This document shows positions 1-9,668 of a stretch of DNA of 64,000 nucleotides, one piece after another. Source of the stretch: Sambucus nigra. Taxonomy: Eukaryota > Streptophyta > Magnoliopsida > Dipsacales > Adoxaceae. The notes under the pieces are model-generated. The model was not told where the DNA came from. It was given only the letters and a program-made list of their open reading frames with translations, and ran no database searches. The stretch's first letter is position 1; each line of letters begins with the position of its first letter. Where the stretch lies: the NCBI GenBank assembly GCA_949130495.1, contig OX422222.1, positions 272,604,109-272,668,108 of the forward strand. Reading direction: 5' to 3'. The position numbers and the translations under genes were made by a program.

Positions 1-6
1 GTCATG

Positions 7-120
7 TTGATGTCGGCCAACTTATAGTTGGTGATTGCTGATGCCGACCAACTTTATTGGTGTTTGTGCTGATGCCGACCAACTTTGTTGGTGTCTGTGC
101 TGATGCCGACCAACTTTTAG
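7..120. repeat. 31-bp tandem repeat in the 3' untranslated region of Tat copy R
   Basis: The word ctgatgccgaccaact recurs with a spacing of exactly 31 bases: anchors at about 7 (diverged), 38, 69 and 100. Units are contiguous. The array lies downstream of the integrase stop codon of the minus-strand Tat element and probably before its missing 3' LTR, so it sits in the 3' untranslated region. Tat-type elements are known for variable tandem arrays there. More units may exist to the left. Confidence 0.85.
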
Positions 121-267
121 TTTAGAGAACAAAGGTTTGTGTTGCTGAAAAGTGAGTTAAGTGTAGTGTGTAGCACTAGTACTCCAAAAAAAAAAATAAC
201 ACAAACGAATATTGGGAAATCCTCATTTTCATTCATACTGAAACAATGGGGTATATGTATAGTTACA

Positions 268-382
268 TTACTGGTAATACTTTCTCAGGTGCTCTGCATT
301 TCAAGGATTTTTAAATTCTTCCCCTTCTAGAGTTTCTATTCTGTAGGTGCTAGGTCGAAAAACAAATTTGACACGATAGGGC
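268..382 (-). pseudogene. Integrase C-terminal tail of Tat copy R, cut off by the solo LTR
   Basis: Translating the minus strand from 382 gives a short reading frame starting G-P-Y and ending in a K-Y-Y-Q-stop (stop 268-270). It aligns with the C-terminal end of the integrase in the plus-strand Tat element (which ends K-K-F-Y-F at 24419): the GPY motif, a Y-x-I/L-x-T stretch and a final N-A-x-x-L-(K/R)-K. One in-frame TGA at 301-303 replaces the position where the other copy has tryptophan. The rest of the integrase resumes on the far side of the solo LTR in the same frame. Fragment of a transposon gene, not a host gene. Confidence 0.8.
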
Positions 383-1879
383 TGATTAGGCATAAATTCT
401 TCCCGTTTATCCCATTGATTTAGAGGCTTTTATCGCTCTGTAAAGTGTAAATCGAGTGTAATTATCTCATATCACTGTTATTGTCATTTTCTAATTAGTA
501 TGCCAAGTTTCCTGTATCTCTTATCTATTTTCCAGGTATTCAGTGCACACAAGGAAGGAGAGAATCAAAATAAAAGTCAAAGACCTCGCGCCTACAAGTG
601 CTTAGAAAGAATCGGCATCCTAATCCGAGCTCCGAATAAAAAGTTACAAGTCAACAAAAATTACAAGGAGGAAAAGTTCCTGAAAAGATGGAACCGAACC
701 GAAGGACTTGAAAAAGGAACCGATCCTATCTTGGGAAAACTTCCTGTGAAACAAGAAGATATGGAATCGAACCAAAGAAGAAATAAACGAACTGAACCGG
801 TTCAAGGAAAAACTTTTGTCAAAGATGGAACCGAACCGAATCACCTTAATAGGATCGGTTCGGGTATCGAAGATTTGGATTTATCCACTTGAAAAATAAG
901 AGTCTTGTATGGTTAAAACTCTTAGAAATTCATAGACTATAAATTTTAAACACCTCCAAGACATTGAAGGGGGCTTCTAATTCGTTAGAGAAGCATTGTA
1001 GTTAATTTAGAGAAGACAACCACAAGAAACCCTAGTTTGATTCCAGTTTTGCAGTTCAAGTAAATTTGTTTCAATTCTTGCTTTCATTATCTCAGCAGTT
1101 ATTTCTTTAGTGAGTAATTTCATTCTTCTTCACCTTCAGTTGTTAGTAAAAATATTTTCTTTCATTCAAAACATGTTTTCTTCTAGTTTTAATATGCCCG
1201 GCTAAGTTTTCAAGAGTTGGGGTGCATGAACCCCACCCGATGTAATTCATGATAGTGTAAATAGAAGTTGGAATTAAAATCTTAGATGAATTGTAACATA
1301 GTTAATACTATATGGCTTTACTTCATCCTTTGCTTACATACTATGCAGGCTACGATCCCTCATATATATAATACTTAGGAGAAATAAAGGCTGGGTATTA
1401 ATTCATCATTTGCTTACGTACTGTGCGGGCTATGATCCGTCATATATGTAATACTTAGAAGCATTAAAAACTGGATTCATTTAAAGCTTTAATTCTGAAT
1501 CTAGTATCCTACGAAGTGAATTACTAGGGTGTGGGGGATTGTAACCCGACCTATCTTTCTCATCTCATAGTTAAAGTTCTAATTAAATCATCATTAGTCT
1601 TTTCGTTAATTTAGAGTAATTACATTTCATTTTTCATAATTTCATTAATTAATCATTTTCAAAAATTGCATCTAGTTGTAGTTGTTTCATAATTCAAATC
1701 ACCTTTTCGTTCTTTTTAGAGTCAAAGTTATGTTACCTTCGTCTTTCCAATGTCATTATAACTTCATTCATCCTGTTTCCCTGATGATCGATACTCGACT
1801 TATTGGATTATTACTTGAGCGATAGACTTGCACTTGAGCCTAAATAGCACGCACACTGGAAACATTTGTGGTCGCGTCA
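383..1879 (+). mobile_element. Solo LTR of an Athila-like family, 5-bp duplication AGGGC
   Basis: Starts TGATTAGGCATAAATTCTTC and ends GTCGCGTCA, matching the start and end of the two LTRs of the Athila-like element at 29868-38205. The five bases before it (378-382) and after it (1880-1884) are both AGGGC. There is no internal region, so this is a solo LTR left after recombination between two LTRs. It contains a cluster of GAACCG/GATCGGTTCG words at about 690-870, then a TATA-like actataaattt at 936-946 and an aaccctag motif near 1028. Orientation follows the LTR alignment. The sequence differs enough from 29868-31449 to be a separate subfamily. Confidence 0.9.
690..946 (+). promoter_or_regulatory. 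Putative U3 promoter of the solo LTR: GAACCG-type array plus TATA
   Basis: About 180 bp rich in repeated gaaccgaaccg, gaaccgatcc and aggatcggttcgg words precede ctataaattt (937-946). The same order, a CG-containing word array followed by a TATA-like box, recurs in the related LTRs at 30240-30514 and 37000-37260. Function as promoter is inferred from position only. Confidence 0.5.
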
Positions 1880-1884
1880 AGGGC

Positions 1885-3026
1885 CCATGCCAGCTGGCTT
1901 CCAACTTATTGTTCTTTTGAATTACTTTCTTGAGAACATAATATCCTTCCTTGAGATCTCACTTCTTGACCCTTTTATTGTAGAACATGGCAGTCCTTTG
2001 CTGATAAGCTATATTTTGGATTGCTTCTTCTTCTCTGACTTCTTTGAGCAAATCTAAGTCCAAGCGTCTCATCAAATCACTTACCGCAGAATTAAAATTG
2101 AGAACCCTATGAGTAGGTAATCCTAATTCAATAGGTATGACTGCTTTACTTCCAAAAGCTAACATGTAAGGGGACTCCCCAGTTGTTGTTCAGGGAGTTA
2201 TTCGGAAATCCCATAACACTGAGTGTAGCTCATTGATCCAATTCGCTTTTGCATCGTCCAATCTTTTCTTCAACCCCGTCAGTAGAGTTCTATTTGTCAC
2301 CTCTGTTTGCCCGTTACTTTGGGGATGACCTAGAGTGGAATGGATCTTTTGAATGTTGGACTGTAGACAATACACAAAAAACTCATCATTATCAAATTGG
2401 GTACCATAATCAGTGATAAAAGCATGTGGCAGACCATATCTGTAAATAATATTCTTCTAGATGAATTGATAGGCCCTTTCATAGGCCTTATCAATGAGAG
2501 GTTCAACTTCCACCCATTTGGTAAAGTAATCAACATATACCACCAAATATTTGAATCGTCCTCTTGTAGTGGGTAGAGGCCCGACTAAGTCTATTCCCCA
2601 GATAGAAAATAGCCAAGGTGAATTGATTGGTGTTAACAATGCCCGAGGAGTTCTTCGTTTAGTAGAAAATCGCTGACACTTGTCGCATTTCTTAGCATAA
2701 GATGTACAATCAGTGCACATTATTGGCCAATAGTACCCCTGCGTATTTATTCTATATAAAAGAGTTCTACCTGCTACGTGAGCTCCACTAGATCCTTCAT
2801 GAATTTCATCGATTAGATCTTTGACTTTTGCTGGATGAACACATCTTTGTAGACAAACTATAACCCCTTTTCTGTACAAAACTCCATTCTTTAAGACGTA
2901 TCTGGCAGCCTTAAACTTCAACCTCTTGGATACATGGTGGTCGACTGGTAAAGTGCCTTCTTTGATATAAGCCCTGATGGGATCCATCCAGGAAGATCCC
3001 ATATCCAAAGCAATAAAATTCACCAT
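1885..3026 (-). pseudogene. Integrase of Tat copy R, broken
   Basis: Minus-strand frames show an H/C zinc-binding region (H-E-G-S-S-G-A-H ... C-D-K-C), then the catalytic core with G-I-D-L-V-G-P (first Asp), I-T-D-Y-G-T-Q-F (second Asp) and N-G-Q-T-E-V-T-N (Glu), followed by a C-terminal part up to the G-P at the solo-LTR junction. Stops interrupt the frame near 2457 and 2190, and a further break lies near 1959. An intact integrase would insert the element's cDNA into chromosomal DNA. It sits directly after the RNase H pair, in normal Tat order. Catalytic residues are still readable, but no continuous protein can be made. Confidence 0.88.
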
Positions 3027-3247
3027 TAAATCTTCATTAATACTTCTACTTGCAAGTATCTCAATGGGAATTATTCTTCGCAGCTCAGTGCTTGTAGCTG
3101 AAGCTAACCGAGCAAGGGCATCTGCCCTTGCATTCTCCAGTCTTGGACAACTGCTAAATTGGATATAATCTCTATAACATTAGTTAAATACCTCAACATG
3201 AATTCCCCTTTTGCTGCGTAAAGACTGATCATCTAATTTACCACTAG

Positions 3248-3988
3248 TTATGAATCACTGAACACCATAATTTGCTCTGCATTCAATGATTTAGCTAAGT
3301 TGAGGCCCATAATGACTTCTTTATACTCAGCTTCATTATTAGAAGCCTTGAATTGGAAACGTAGAGCATATTCTATATGTATTCCATCTGGACTATTGAT
3401 AATAATTCCAACACCACAACCTATTGCACATGAAGAACCATCAACGTATAGATTCCATATAGGGATATTATTATCAAACCCTTCGTGTGATAAAATCCCT
3501 TGATGGAATATCTTGTCCTTCCTTTCTTTATCCCTCAACTTTGGCCTGTTGCTAGAAGATTCTGGTTGATCAGCTGCCATCCCTTCAGGTAATTCTGCTG
3601 CTGGGAGTTGATCGGCGATAATTTCAATTGATCCTCGAGTATCCTTGAGTTGCTCTGCATTAGCCCCCCATTGATCGGAGATATCTAGGTTGGTAAATTC
3701 AGTAATGAAATTCGCCACTTCTTGCCATTTGAGAGAGGATCTTGGCTCGTAGATAATGTTATATTCCCCTAATTCAACTACCCAATACATTAATCTTCCT
3801 GACTTTTTTGGCTTATGTAGAGCCAGTCTGAGTGGCATGTCAGTGTCTACCACTATCGTATGGGCTTGAAAATATGGTCTCATCCTCCTTCTCGCCTCAA
3901 TCAATTCTAATGCTAACTTCTCTAATTTTGGATACATAATATCTGCTCCCCTGAATGCCTTGCTCGTGTAGTAATTTGGTTTTTGCAC
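3248..3988 (-). pseudogene. RNase H plus archaeal-type RNase H of Tat copy R
   Basis: One open 246-residue minus-strand stretch. The first part (Y-Y-T-S-K-A-F, Y-P-K-L-E-K-L-A, T-D-M-P-L-R) is the tail of the native gypsy RNase H. After a charged linker comes a second RNase H of the plant Tat type: W-N-L-Y-V-D-G-S-S (Asp), A-S-N-N-E-A-E-Y (Glu) and V-F-S-D-S (Asp). The second domain is a hallmark of the Tat/Ogre group. The linker of roughly 80 residues between the two appears longer than in the plus-strand copy. The frame ends at the third Asp; sequence to about 3160 continues in other frames. Confidence 0.85.
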
Positions 3989-4000
3989 TCGTCTTTCTAT

Positions 4001-4890
4001 TCATATCAAAGTCGAACTGATTGCTCTTTCTAAAATAGCTAAATACAAATATAATTTTTCTCCCTCCACTAGCCAGGGCAACAGAGGAGGTGTTCCCAAG
4101 TATCTGTTCAACTTTAAGAACCCCATCTCACATTCATAGTTCCACTCAAAGGTCTTTCTGAGCACCTTGAAGAATGGAAGACATCTATCAGTTTCTTGGG
4201 AGATGAATCTGTTGAGAGCTACAACACGCCCCGTAAGGCTTTGCACGTCCTTCTTGATGGTTAGGGATTGTAATTCTAGTAAGGCTTTTATCTTATTAGG
4301 ATTTTCTTCAATCACACTTTGATTCACAATATACTTGAGGAACATGCCTTCTTGTACACCAAAAATGCATTTGGTCGGGTTCAGCTTCATCTGGTACTTC
4401 TCCAACTGGTCAAATATTTGGCTCAAATAAGCTACATGGTTAGCTACTTTCTTGCTTGTGGTTAACTTGTCATTGACATATACCTCCATATTTTTACCAA
4501 TCTGCTCTACAAACACCTTGTTTATTAGTCGCTGATATGTAGCACCTGCATTCTTAAGACCAAAAGGCATAAAATTGTAACAATATGTTCCTCGTGGGGT
4601 AATGAAATAGGTACTTTCCCTGTCTTTTGGCTTCATTATAATTTGATTGTATCCATGAAGCTTATCAATTTATGCCCCGAAGTTGCATTTACTAGCTGAT
4701 CTATCATGGACAGAGGGAAATGATCTTTTGGCTAAGATATATTCGAGTCTGTGAAGTCCACACACATTCTCCATTTATTATTCTTCTTCTTCACCATCAC
4801 AACATTAGTTAGCCAATCAGGATATTTGACGTCTTAGATAAAAGAAGCCTTTTGCAGTTTTTCCACTTCTTCTTGAATAACTTGATTCTT
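4001..4890 (-). pseudogene. Reverse transcriptase of Tat copy R, active site mutated
   Basis: Minus-strand frames show the RT series: W-R-M-C-V-D-F-T-D, F-P-L-S-M-I-D-Q-L-V, P-F-G-L-K-N-A-G-A-T-Y-Q-R-L and K-L-N-P-T-K-C-I-F-G-V. The catalytic box, Y-I-D-D in the sister copy, reads Y-V-N-D here (4469-4480), so the first of the two aspartates that bind metal is lost. A stop lies near 4670 and the upstream part needs a frame change. It normally copies genomic RNA into cDNA in the cytoplasm. Dead by active site and by frame. Confidence 0.88.
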
Positions 4891-5333
4891 CTCCAAACTA
4901 AAGACTCTTCTTTGTTGCTTCACTGGTTTGATCTCTTTATTGACGTTGAGCTCGTGGCATAAGAAAGTTAGGTCTATCCTCGACATATCTTCGTGACTCC
5001 ACACGAATAGTTATTTTCTGTGCTTCAGAAATGCCACTAGCTCTTGCTTCAATATCTGGTCAAGTGAAGCACTAATCTGAATTATTCTTTCTGGTTGCTC
5101 GTCATTCGAAATAATGCTTTCCATTGCCTCCATGACTTAGACTTTAACGAGCTTCATTTCATCTCTTGGGTCTAAGGTTTCAATCTCAGGCTCATCAGAT
5201 TCATCCACTTAAAAAGTAGTAGTTTTCTTCCTGGCATCCTCCAACTCTTCTTGCTCATCAGATGAGTAGTAACATTCCTGAGCTACTTTTTGATTGCCCT
5301 TCATAATTCCAACCCCAAAGTTGGTCGAGAAAT

Positions 5334-5879
5334 TTAAACACTAATGTACAGAGGATGGAACTGCTTCAAACTTTTCAAACCTACTCTCTCCATGATTATA
5401 TTGTAGGCTAATCGGATATTTTTATTCATCACATATAAGTGTACCTTTTCTGACATGCAAGCAATCCAGGTACCAATCAACATGTCTAACTTGATCATCC
5501 CCAGCGAAAAAACTTTTTCTTCAGTGAACCCAATGAGGGGCCTATGATATGGCTCTAATTGACCAAGTTTTAAGTTCAAACTATCAAAGCAAAGATATAA
5601 CATAATGTCTGTCGAGATACCATTATCCACCAGTACTCTTGAGATGATTAAATCCTTCATTCTCATTTTGATCACTAGAGGATCATCGTGACAATATAAA
5701 ATGCCTTTTAGATCATTTTTTGAAAAACCAATGACCAGTTTATCTTTGTTAACCTTCCTTGAGTGATCCTCTCCTTCTAGATTTATCCGCTGTATATAGG
5801 GACAAGCTTGTGCCTCATTGAGGTAAGATTTCCTCTCAGCTGTATGATCACCCCCGCCAGCATCTCCACTTGTAATCAT
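5334..5879 (-). pseudogene. Aspartic protease region of Tat copy R
   Basis: A 181-residue open minus-strand stretch. The motif V-L-V-D-N-G-I-S-T-D-I sits where plant Tat proteases have (V/I)-D-x-G-S-S; the catalytic Asp and Gly are present, the following Ser is Ile. Downstream, Y-H-R-P-L-I-G-F and I-G-T-W-I-A fit the rest of the protease fold in the plus-strand copy (P-L-V-G-F-A-G-K). The enzyme would cleave the Gag-Pol polyprotein. Between 4891 and 5333 the polyprotein linker is readable only in pieces with several stops. Confidence 0.75.
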
Positions 5880-6089
5880 GTTACAATCGAATGAACCAAA
5901 ATGAATTGAAAATACCTCCCGCTCAGGTTGTCTTGGCCTTTTTAGGAGATCGGGGTCATCTTTATGGTCCCTTTTCTTATCGTCTTTTGGTCGGAAAGGA
6001 GATTTGGACCTCTACCGAGCTCTGTTGTTGGTCCTCCCACCATTCTGGCAATCAATGTACTTATTCATCTTTCCTCATCTAATGGGTGC

Positions 6090-7614
6090 CTCTATCTCAT
6101 TTAGGAGAGCTACACACTGCTTGGTCGCGTGATCGTGATCCTTATGGAACTCGCAATACTTGGATTTATCCTTTCTTTCAGGAGTTGTCCTCAGTTTTTT
6201 TGGCCAATTTAGTTCCTCTCTAATCTCTTCCAGAATGTGGTTTATATCCACCTTTAAGGTAGTATAATTTTCATACTTCCTCAGGTGTTCTAATGTTTCT
6301 TTGCTTTCGACTTCTTGCTCCCACCGTTATGCTTGTGATCTTCCCTCTCTGATTTACCTTCAACTTTAGTTTCTGCCTTTGCCTTAGCATTCTTCTTTGC
6401 ATCCATAGCTTCTCCGGCATTCATAATTTTGGCTTCTTTGGCCATCAATTCAGTCATGGATATTGGGGGATCCTTGGCCAAAGTGTAGTACAGCTTGTTT
6501 GGTAAAAGACCACTTATGAGAACTGTGATGGTTGTCTTCTCCTCATAGTTAATGACTTCCAATTTTTTGTTATTAAAATGAGTGATATAGTCCTGGTACT
6601 TTCTACTGCCTTTTGTCTTACACTCAACATATGTACTACCATTTTGACTAACTTTGAACCAAAATAGAAATTTCCTATAAAGAGCTCGGCCCGTTGATGG
6701 ACGGTCGTAATCTTTCCCCAAGGAAGGCTATTGTACCATATCTGAGAAAATCCAGTAATGGTTCCTGAGAATGCTCTGCACCTCATTTCATCTGGGACTG
6801 CATAGATATTTGTTGCAGCTTTATACTACTCTATGTGGAGAATATGATCGGCTTTTCCATCATACTTGGGCATAACTATAAGTGACTTGAACTTTGATGG
6901 TGTGGGAAAATCCACAATTGTTTGTACAAATGGAGATCCTATAATAAAGGTTCTTTGGAGAGGGCCTTTGGCTTTAATCATTTCCTCTAATCTGTCTTTT
7001 AGTCTCTGAATAGACCCTTTCCAAGCATCATTGCCAGCCATTGATCTATTTATATTCACACGAGCAACAGATCGTGTAGAATTCTCCTTTTGGGATCTTT
7101 CTGTATGAGCTAGAGGACTGGGATTGGGATGTGACTGGGCTGAGCCTTTCCTTAAATCATTTGGTCGTTGAGAATTTCTCGATACAATCTGAGGAGGATT
7201 TTTATTCCTCCTAGGGCCCAAATGATCAAAAGGAGAAACTCTGCTCAACCTTTCCACAGCGCTTGTTCGTTCTGCAATTAGAGTAACATCTTCTTGAGAA
7301 TCCAAAATTCTTATAGGTGAAGTTAAGCCAGGGTGATAGGATGAATCACTTGAATTCTCGGCATGACGAAATTCAGTGAGTCTAGATCATAAAAATGGCG
7401 GATGCATGCTTCGACGAACGCTTCATTGTCCTGACTGGGTAGATCCTCCATTTTGGACAATTTGAATGAACTGTCGCATGGTTTCCTGCATAGCTATTTG
7501 TCCCCTGGCTAAATTTTCCAGGATCCCAGTGATATTATGTGTATTTGGAGGAGCAGAAGGGTTTGGAGCATTCCCGTCATTGTTCCTGTTACTAGATTTT
7601 GGGATATCAACCAT
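6090..7614 (-). pseudogene. gag of Tat copy R
   Basis: Starts at a minus-strand ATG at 7614, about 40 bp after the primer-binding site, and is broken by stops and frame changes near 7423, 6826 and 6520. A retrotransposon Gag domain is visible around 6826-6500 (A-F-S-G-T-I-T-G-F-S-Q-I-W-Y-N-S-L, then L-P-N-K-L). A lysine-rich stretch follows at about 6300-6400, then a zinc knuckle with C-E-F-H, H and C near 6120-6165 in the same C-x2-H form as the plus-strand copy. Gag makes the virus-like particle. Start chosen because it is the first ATG after the PBS and opens the frame. Confidence 0.8.
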
Positions 7615-7654
7615 TTATGATAAGTTTTTAGTGAAAAATGCTACGTATAGTCGT

Positions 7655-7674
7655 TCCCATAGACGACGCCAATC
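7655..7674 (-). other. Primer-binding site region of Tat copy R
   Basis: On the minus strand ggattggcgtcgtctatggg follows the 5' LTR directly. The plus-strand Tat element has attggcgccgtctgtgggaa in the same place (18798-18817). The small differences fit decay of CG sites. This is where a tRNA primes minus-strand synthesis; the tRNA was not identified. Confidence 0.75.
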
Positions 7675-8136
7675 CGTTGATGTAAAAAACTAGATTTGAT
7701 CTAATTAATTAATCACAGATAAATATGAATAAAGAAATATAACAAAGGATTATTAAAGTGGTTCAGACTTAATGAAATGGCCTATGTCCACTGTTTTGTA
7801 TTGCTGGGTGTTTTGCCTTAATCTTGATTATCTTCGCTTATGATATCTTACCCTACCATTAGGGTATTACAATGTATTTATATCCCTTAGGCTTCCCATA
7901 TGAATAGATAATATGCCGTTATTAAATAGGCATATACATCGGTACATAATAAGAATATTCATTGAATCTGTCTTGGTCGTTTAATCTTCCCAGCTAGTTG
8001 CTCGGTATACTGAGTAGCTCGGAATGCTAAGTAGCTCGACGCTTTAAGTTGATCGATACATATATTTATGCCATGCTGGATAACACATGTCTTAACATTA
8101 TTGGTCCACGTCAGCAGACTAATTTTTGTATCAACA
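7675..8136 (-). mobile_element. 5' LTR of Tat copy R
   Basis: On the minus strand it begins TGTTGATAC (from 8136) and ends ATCAACG (at 7675). The ends form a short inverted repeat with the last CA probably mutated to CG. It is followed at once by the PBS, which fixes the boundary. Length about 462 bp, close to the 417 bp of the other Tat copy. The target duplication cannot be checked because the other end is outside the window. Confidence 0.75.
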
Positions 8137-8484
8137 ATTGTATTTCAAAATTGAGACAAAAAACTAGGTCGCCATAACATTGTTCATAAGAAATATACTT
8201 GTTTCCCCCTAGAGTTTCTAATAAAGGGGCTTGAGAGTTTCTAATGACAATGTAAAAAATTGGACTTATTTAACATTTTCATTAAATTAATATGGCACAC
8301 AATAATTTTATTATAAAATTAATCCCTAAAGTTATTCAATATAAAAATGCTTTTTTATCATCTTATAATATAATTATTTTAGTATTTCTTTTATTTTCTT
8401 GGACTCATTGTCCTCTCCACGAAAATGATAGTCATTTTTTTATAAGAAAAATCTTTATTTTATGTCTTTAATTAAAGTTGTTTA
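8137..8484. other. AT-rich spacer without recognisable gene
   Basis: Between Tat copy R and the left arm of the Tourist-like element. Very AT-rich with short homopolymers; no reading frame with recognisable similarity, no RNA gene seen. Confidence 0.6.
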
Positions 8485-8680
8485 GGGCTTGTTTAGTTAT
8501 GTATTCAGAAAATTCGATTTAAATACTGTTTTTAAATATAATTTTAAAATTCTGTTTTCTGTATTTGTAAATATTCGTATGCGTTTAGTAAACTTATTTT
8601 TAATTATGATTTTCAAAAAAATTGACAAAATTGGCAAATATATATATTTACATTATACTGTATATATACATATATCATGA

Positions 8681-8684
<4 letters not shown>

Positions 8685-8735
<51 letters not shown>
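8685..8735. repeat. (TA)n microsatellite
   Basis: About 50 bp of nearly pure alternating TA, flanked on both sides by copies of catgaatgtgtatata, so the flanking unit was probably duplicated or the tract expanded within it. Confidence 0.9.
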
Positions 8736-8741
<6 letters not shown>

Positions 8742-8768
8742 CATGATACATGAATGTGTATATATATA

Positions 8769-9143
8769 GGGAAAGGATCAAGTCTGGTCCCAATTTGAGG
8801 TCCCTGAATGATGTCCATTTTTTTAAAATAATAAGAAACTATTTTTGGGTTGATTTTTTATGGGTTTTAAACATTTTAGTAGGACCATAAAAAATAATCA
8901 TCTCAAAATAAGTTTTTTTGCTATTTTAAAAAAATCGATCAAATTGTGTCAGTTTTTAAGCGGTTAAAAACTGACAAAGTTTGATCGATATTTTTAAAAT
9001 AGTGAAAAATTTCATTTTTAAGCAGATTTTTTTTATCTAGCCCTATGGAAATATTTAAAAATCATAATAAAGAAATCAGCACAATTTTTTTTTTTTTTAC
9101 TATTTTAAAAAAATGGACCTCATTCAGAGACCTCACGAGATTT

Positions 9144-9150
<7 letters not shown>
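8769..9150. mobile_element. Fold-back MITE with long terminal inverted repeats
   Basis: The left end contains tgaggtccctgaatgatgtc then catttttttaaaata. The right end, read on the minus strand, contains gtgaggtctctgaatgaggt then ccatttttttaaaatagta. The arms pair over roughly 70 bp. The middle holds a second, nearly perfect palindrome (8918-8998) around gatcaaa...tttgatcg. No coding capacity. Outer boundaries are approximate because both sides run into simple repeats; superfamily not assigned. Confidence 0.7.

Positions 9151-9209
<59 letters not shown>
9145..9209. repeat. (CT)n(AT)n compound microsatellite
   Basis: CT runs from 9145 to 9174 and AT from there to about 9209, directly joined to the unique part of the inverted repeat at 9210-9240. 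Confidence 0.9.
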
Positions 9210-9216
<7 letters not shown>

Positions 9217-9240
9217 AATACAAAAATATATCATGTTTTC
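9205..9240 (-). repeat. Left arm of a 31-kb-spaced inverted repeat
   Basis: Read on the minus strand from 9240: gaaaacatgatatatttttg continuing tatttatgatgtatata. The identical sequence is present on the plus strand at 39309-39345. The two arms flank the mitochondrial-like segment on the left and the copia fragment on the right, so before the Tekay insertion they were about 0.7 kb apart. Confidence 0.85.
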
Positions 9241-9668
9241 AATCGTAGGACCCACAGCGAAAAGGGGCACACCACTCCCGCCTTTTCGCAATAGTTGGGC
9301 AGTACCGGTCCAGCCTTGCTTGGTCTAGCGAAGTGTTTCATGCAGCTCCGCCTTATACCTCTGTCAATGTCCGCGTTCTTGTGCTCTCCCATATTCTAAG
9401 CTTGTCTTGTTAGCAATTAAGAGAACCGCAACCCGTAGTCCGACCCCCTTCTTCTAACAAGCTCCTAAAGCTCAATCTAGAACGCCTAGACATAAGGTAG
9501 GTGCTTTCATTCTGCTTTTTAGTTCGACATTCCCTTTCGCTTTCGCTTCCAGGAAAGCGTAGTGGTCAAAGTAGTTCAAGTTAGTGCTTTCCTTCCGGGC
9601 GAAGGGAGAAGGCACCACCTACTACAACTCAAGCTATAGAGAGAAAAAATCACTCTTTCTCTTACGTG
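9241..9668. other. Possible nuclear insert of mitochondrial DNA (NUMT)
   Basis: A sharp change from AT-only flanks to balanced base composition with no simple repeats. Words such as ctttcgctttcgcttccagg, tccgggcgaagggagaagg and the spaced ccttcttctaacaagc are in the style of plant mitochondrial intergenic DNA. No reading frame. The block ends exactly at the Tekay insertion site; its right-hand continuation would be the copia fragment at 39031-39308, and copia relics are common in plant mitochondrial genomes. The assignment is by style only and needs a search. Confidence 0.4.

Larger units (their letters stand above)
1..8136 (-). mobile_element. Tat-lineage Ty3/gypsy LTR retrotransposon, copy R (3' end outside window)
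   Basis: Read on the minus strand the order is LTR (7675-8136), primer-binding site, gag, protease, RT, RNase H, a second archaeal-type RNase H, integrase and a 3' untranslated tail with tandem repeats; the 3' LTR would lie left of base 1. The double RNase H and the PBS-type start (attggcg followed by a Tgtgggaa-like stretch) match the better-preserved plus-strand copy at 18381-28914, which places it in the Tat lineage. Every domain carries stops or frameshifts and a solo LTR splits the integrase, so the copy is dead. Lineage is inferred from domain order and residue similarity to the other copy; no database search was possible. Confidence 0.9.

Noticed and set aside
1..120. CRISPR-like array
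   Set aside because: The 31-bp units are contiguous with no unique spacers, and the sequence is plant nuclear DNA.
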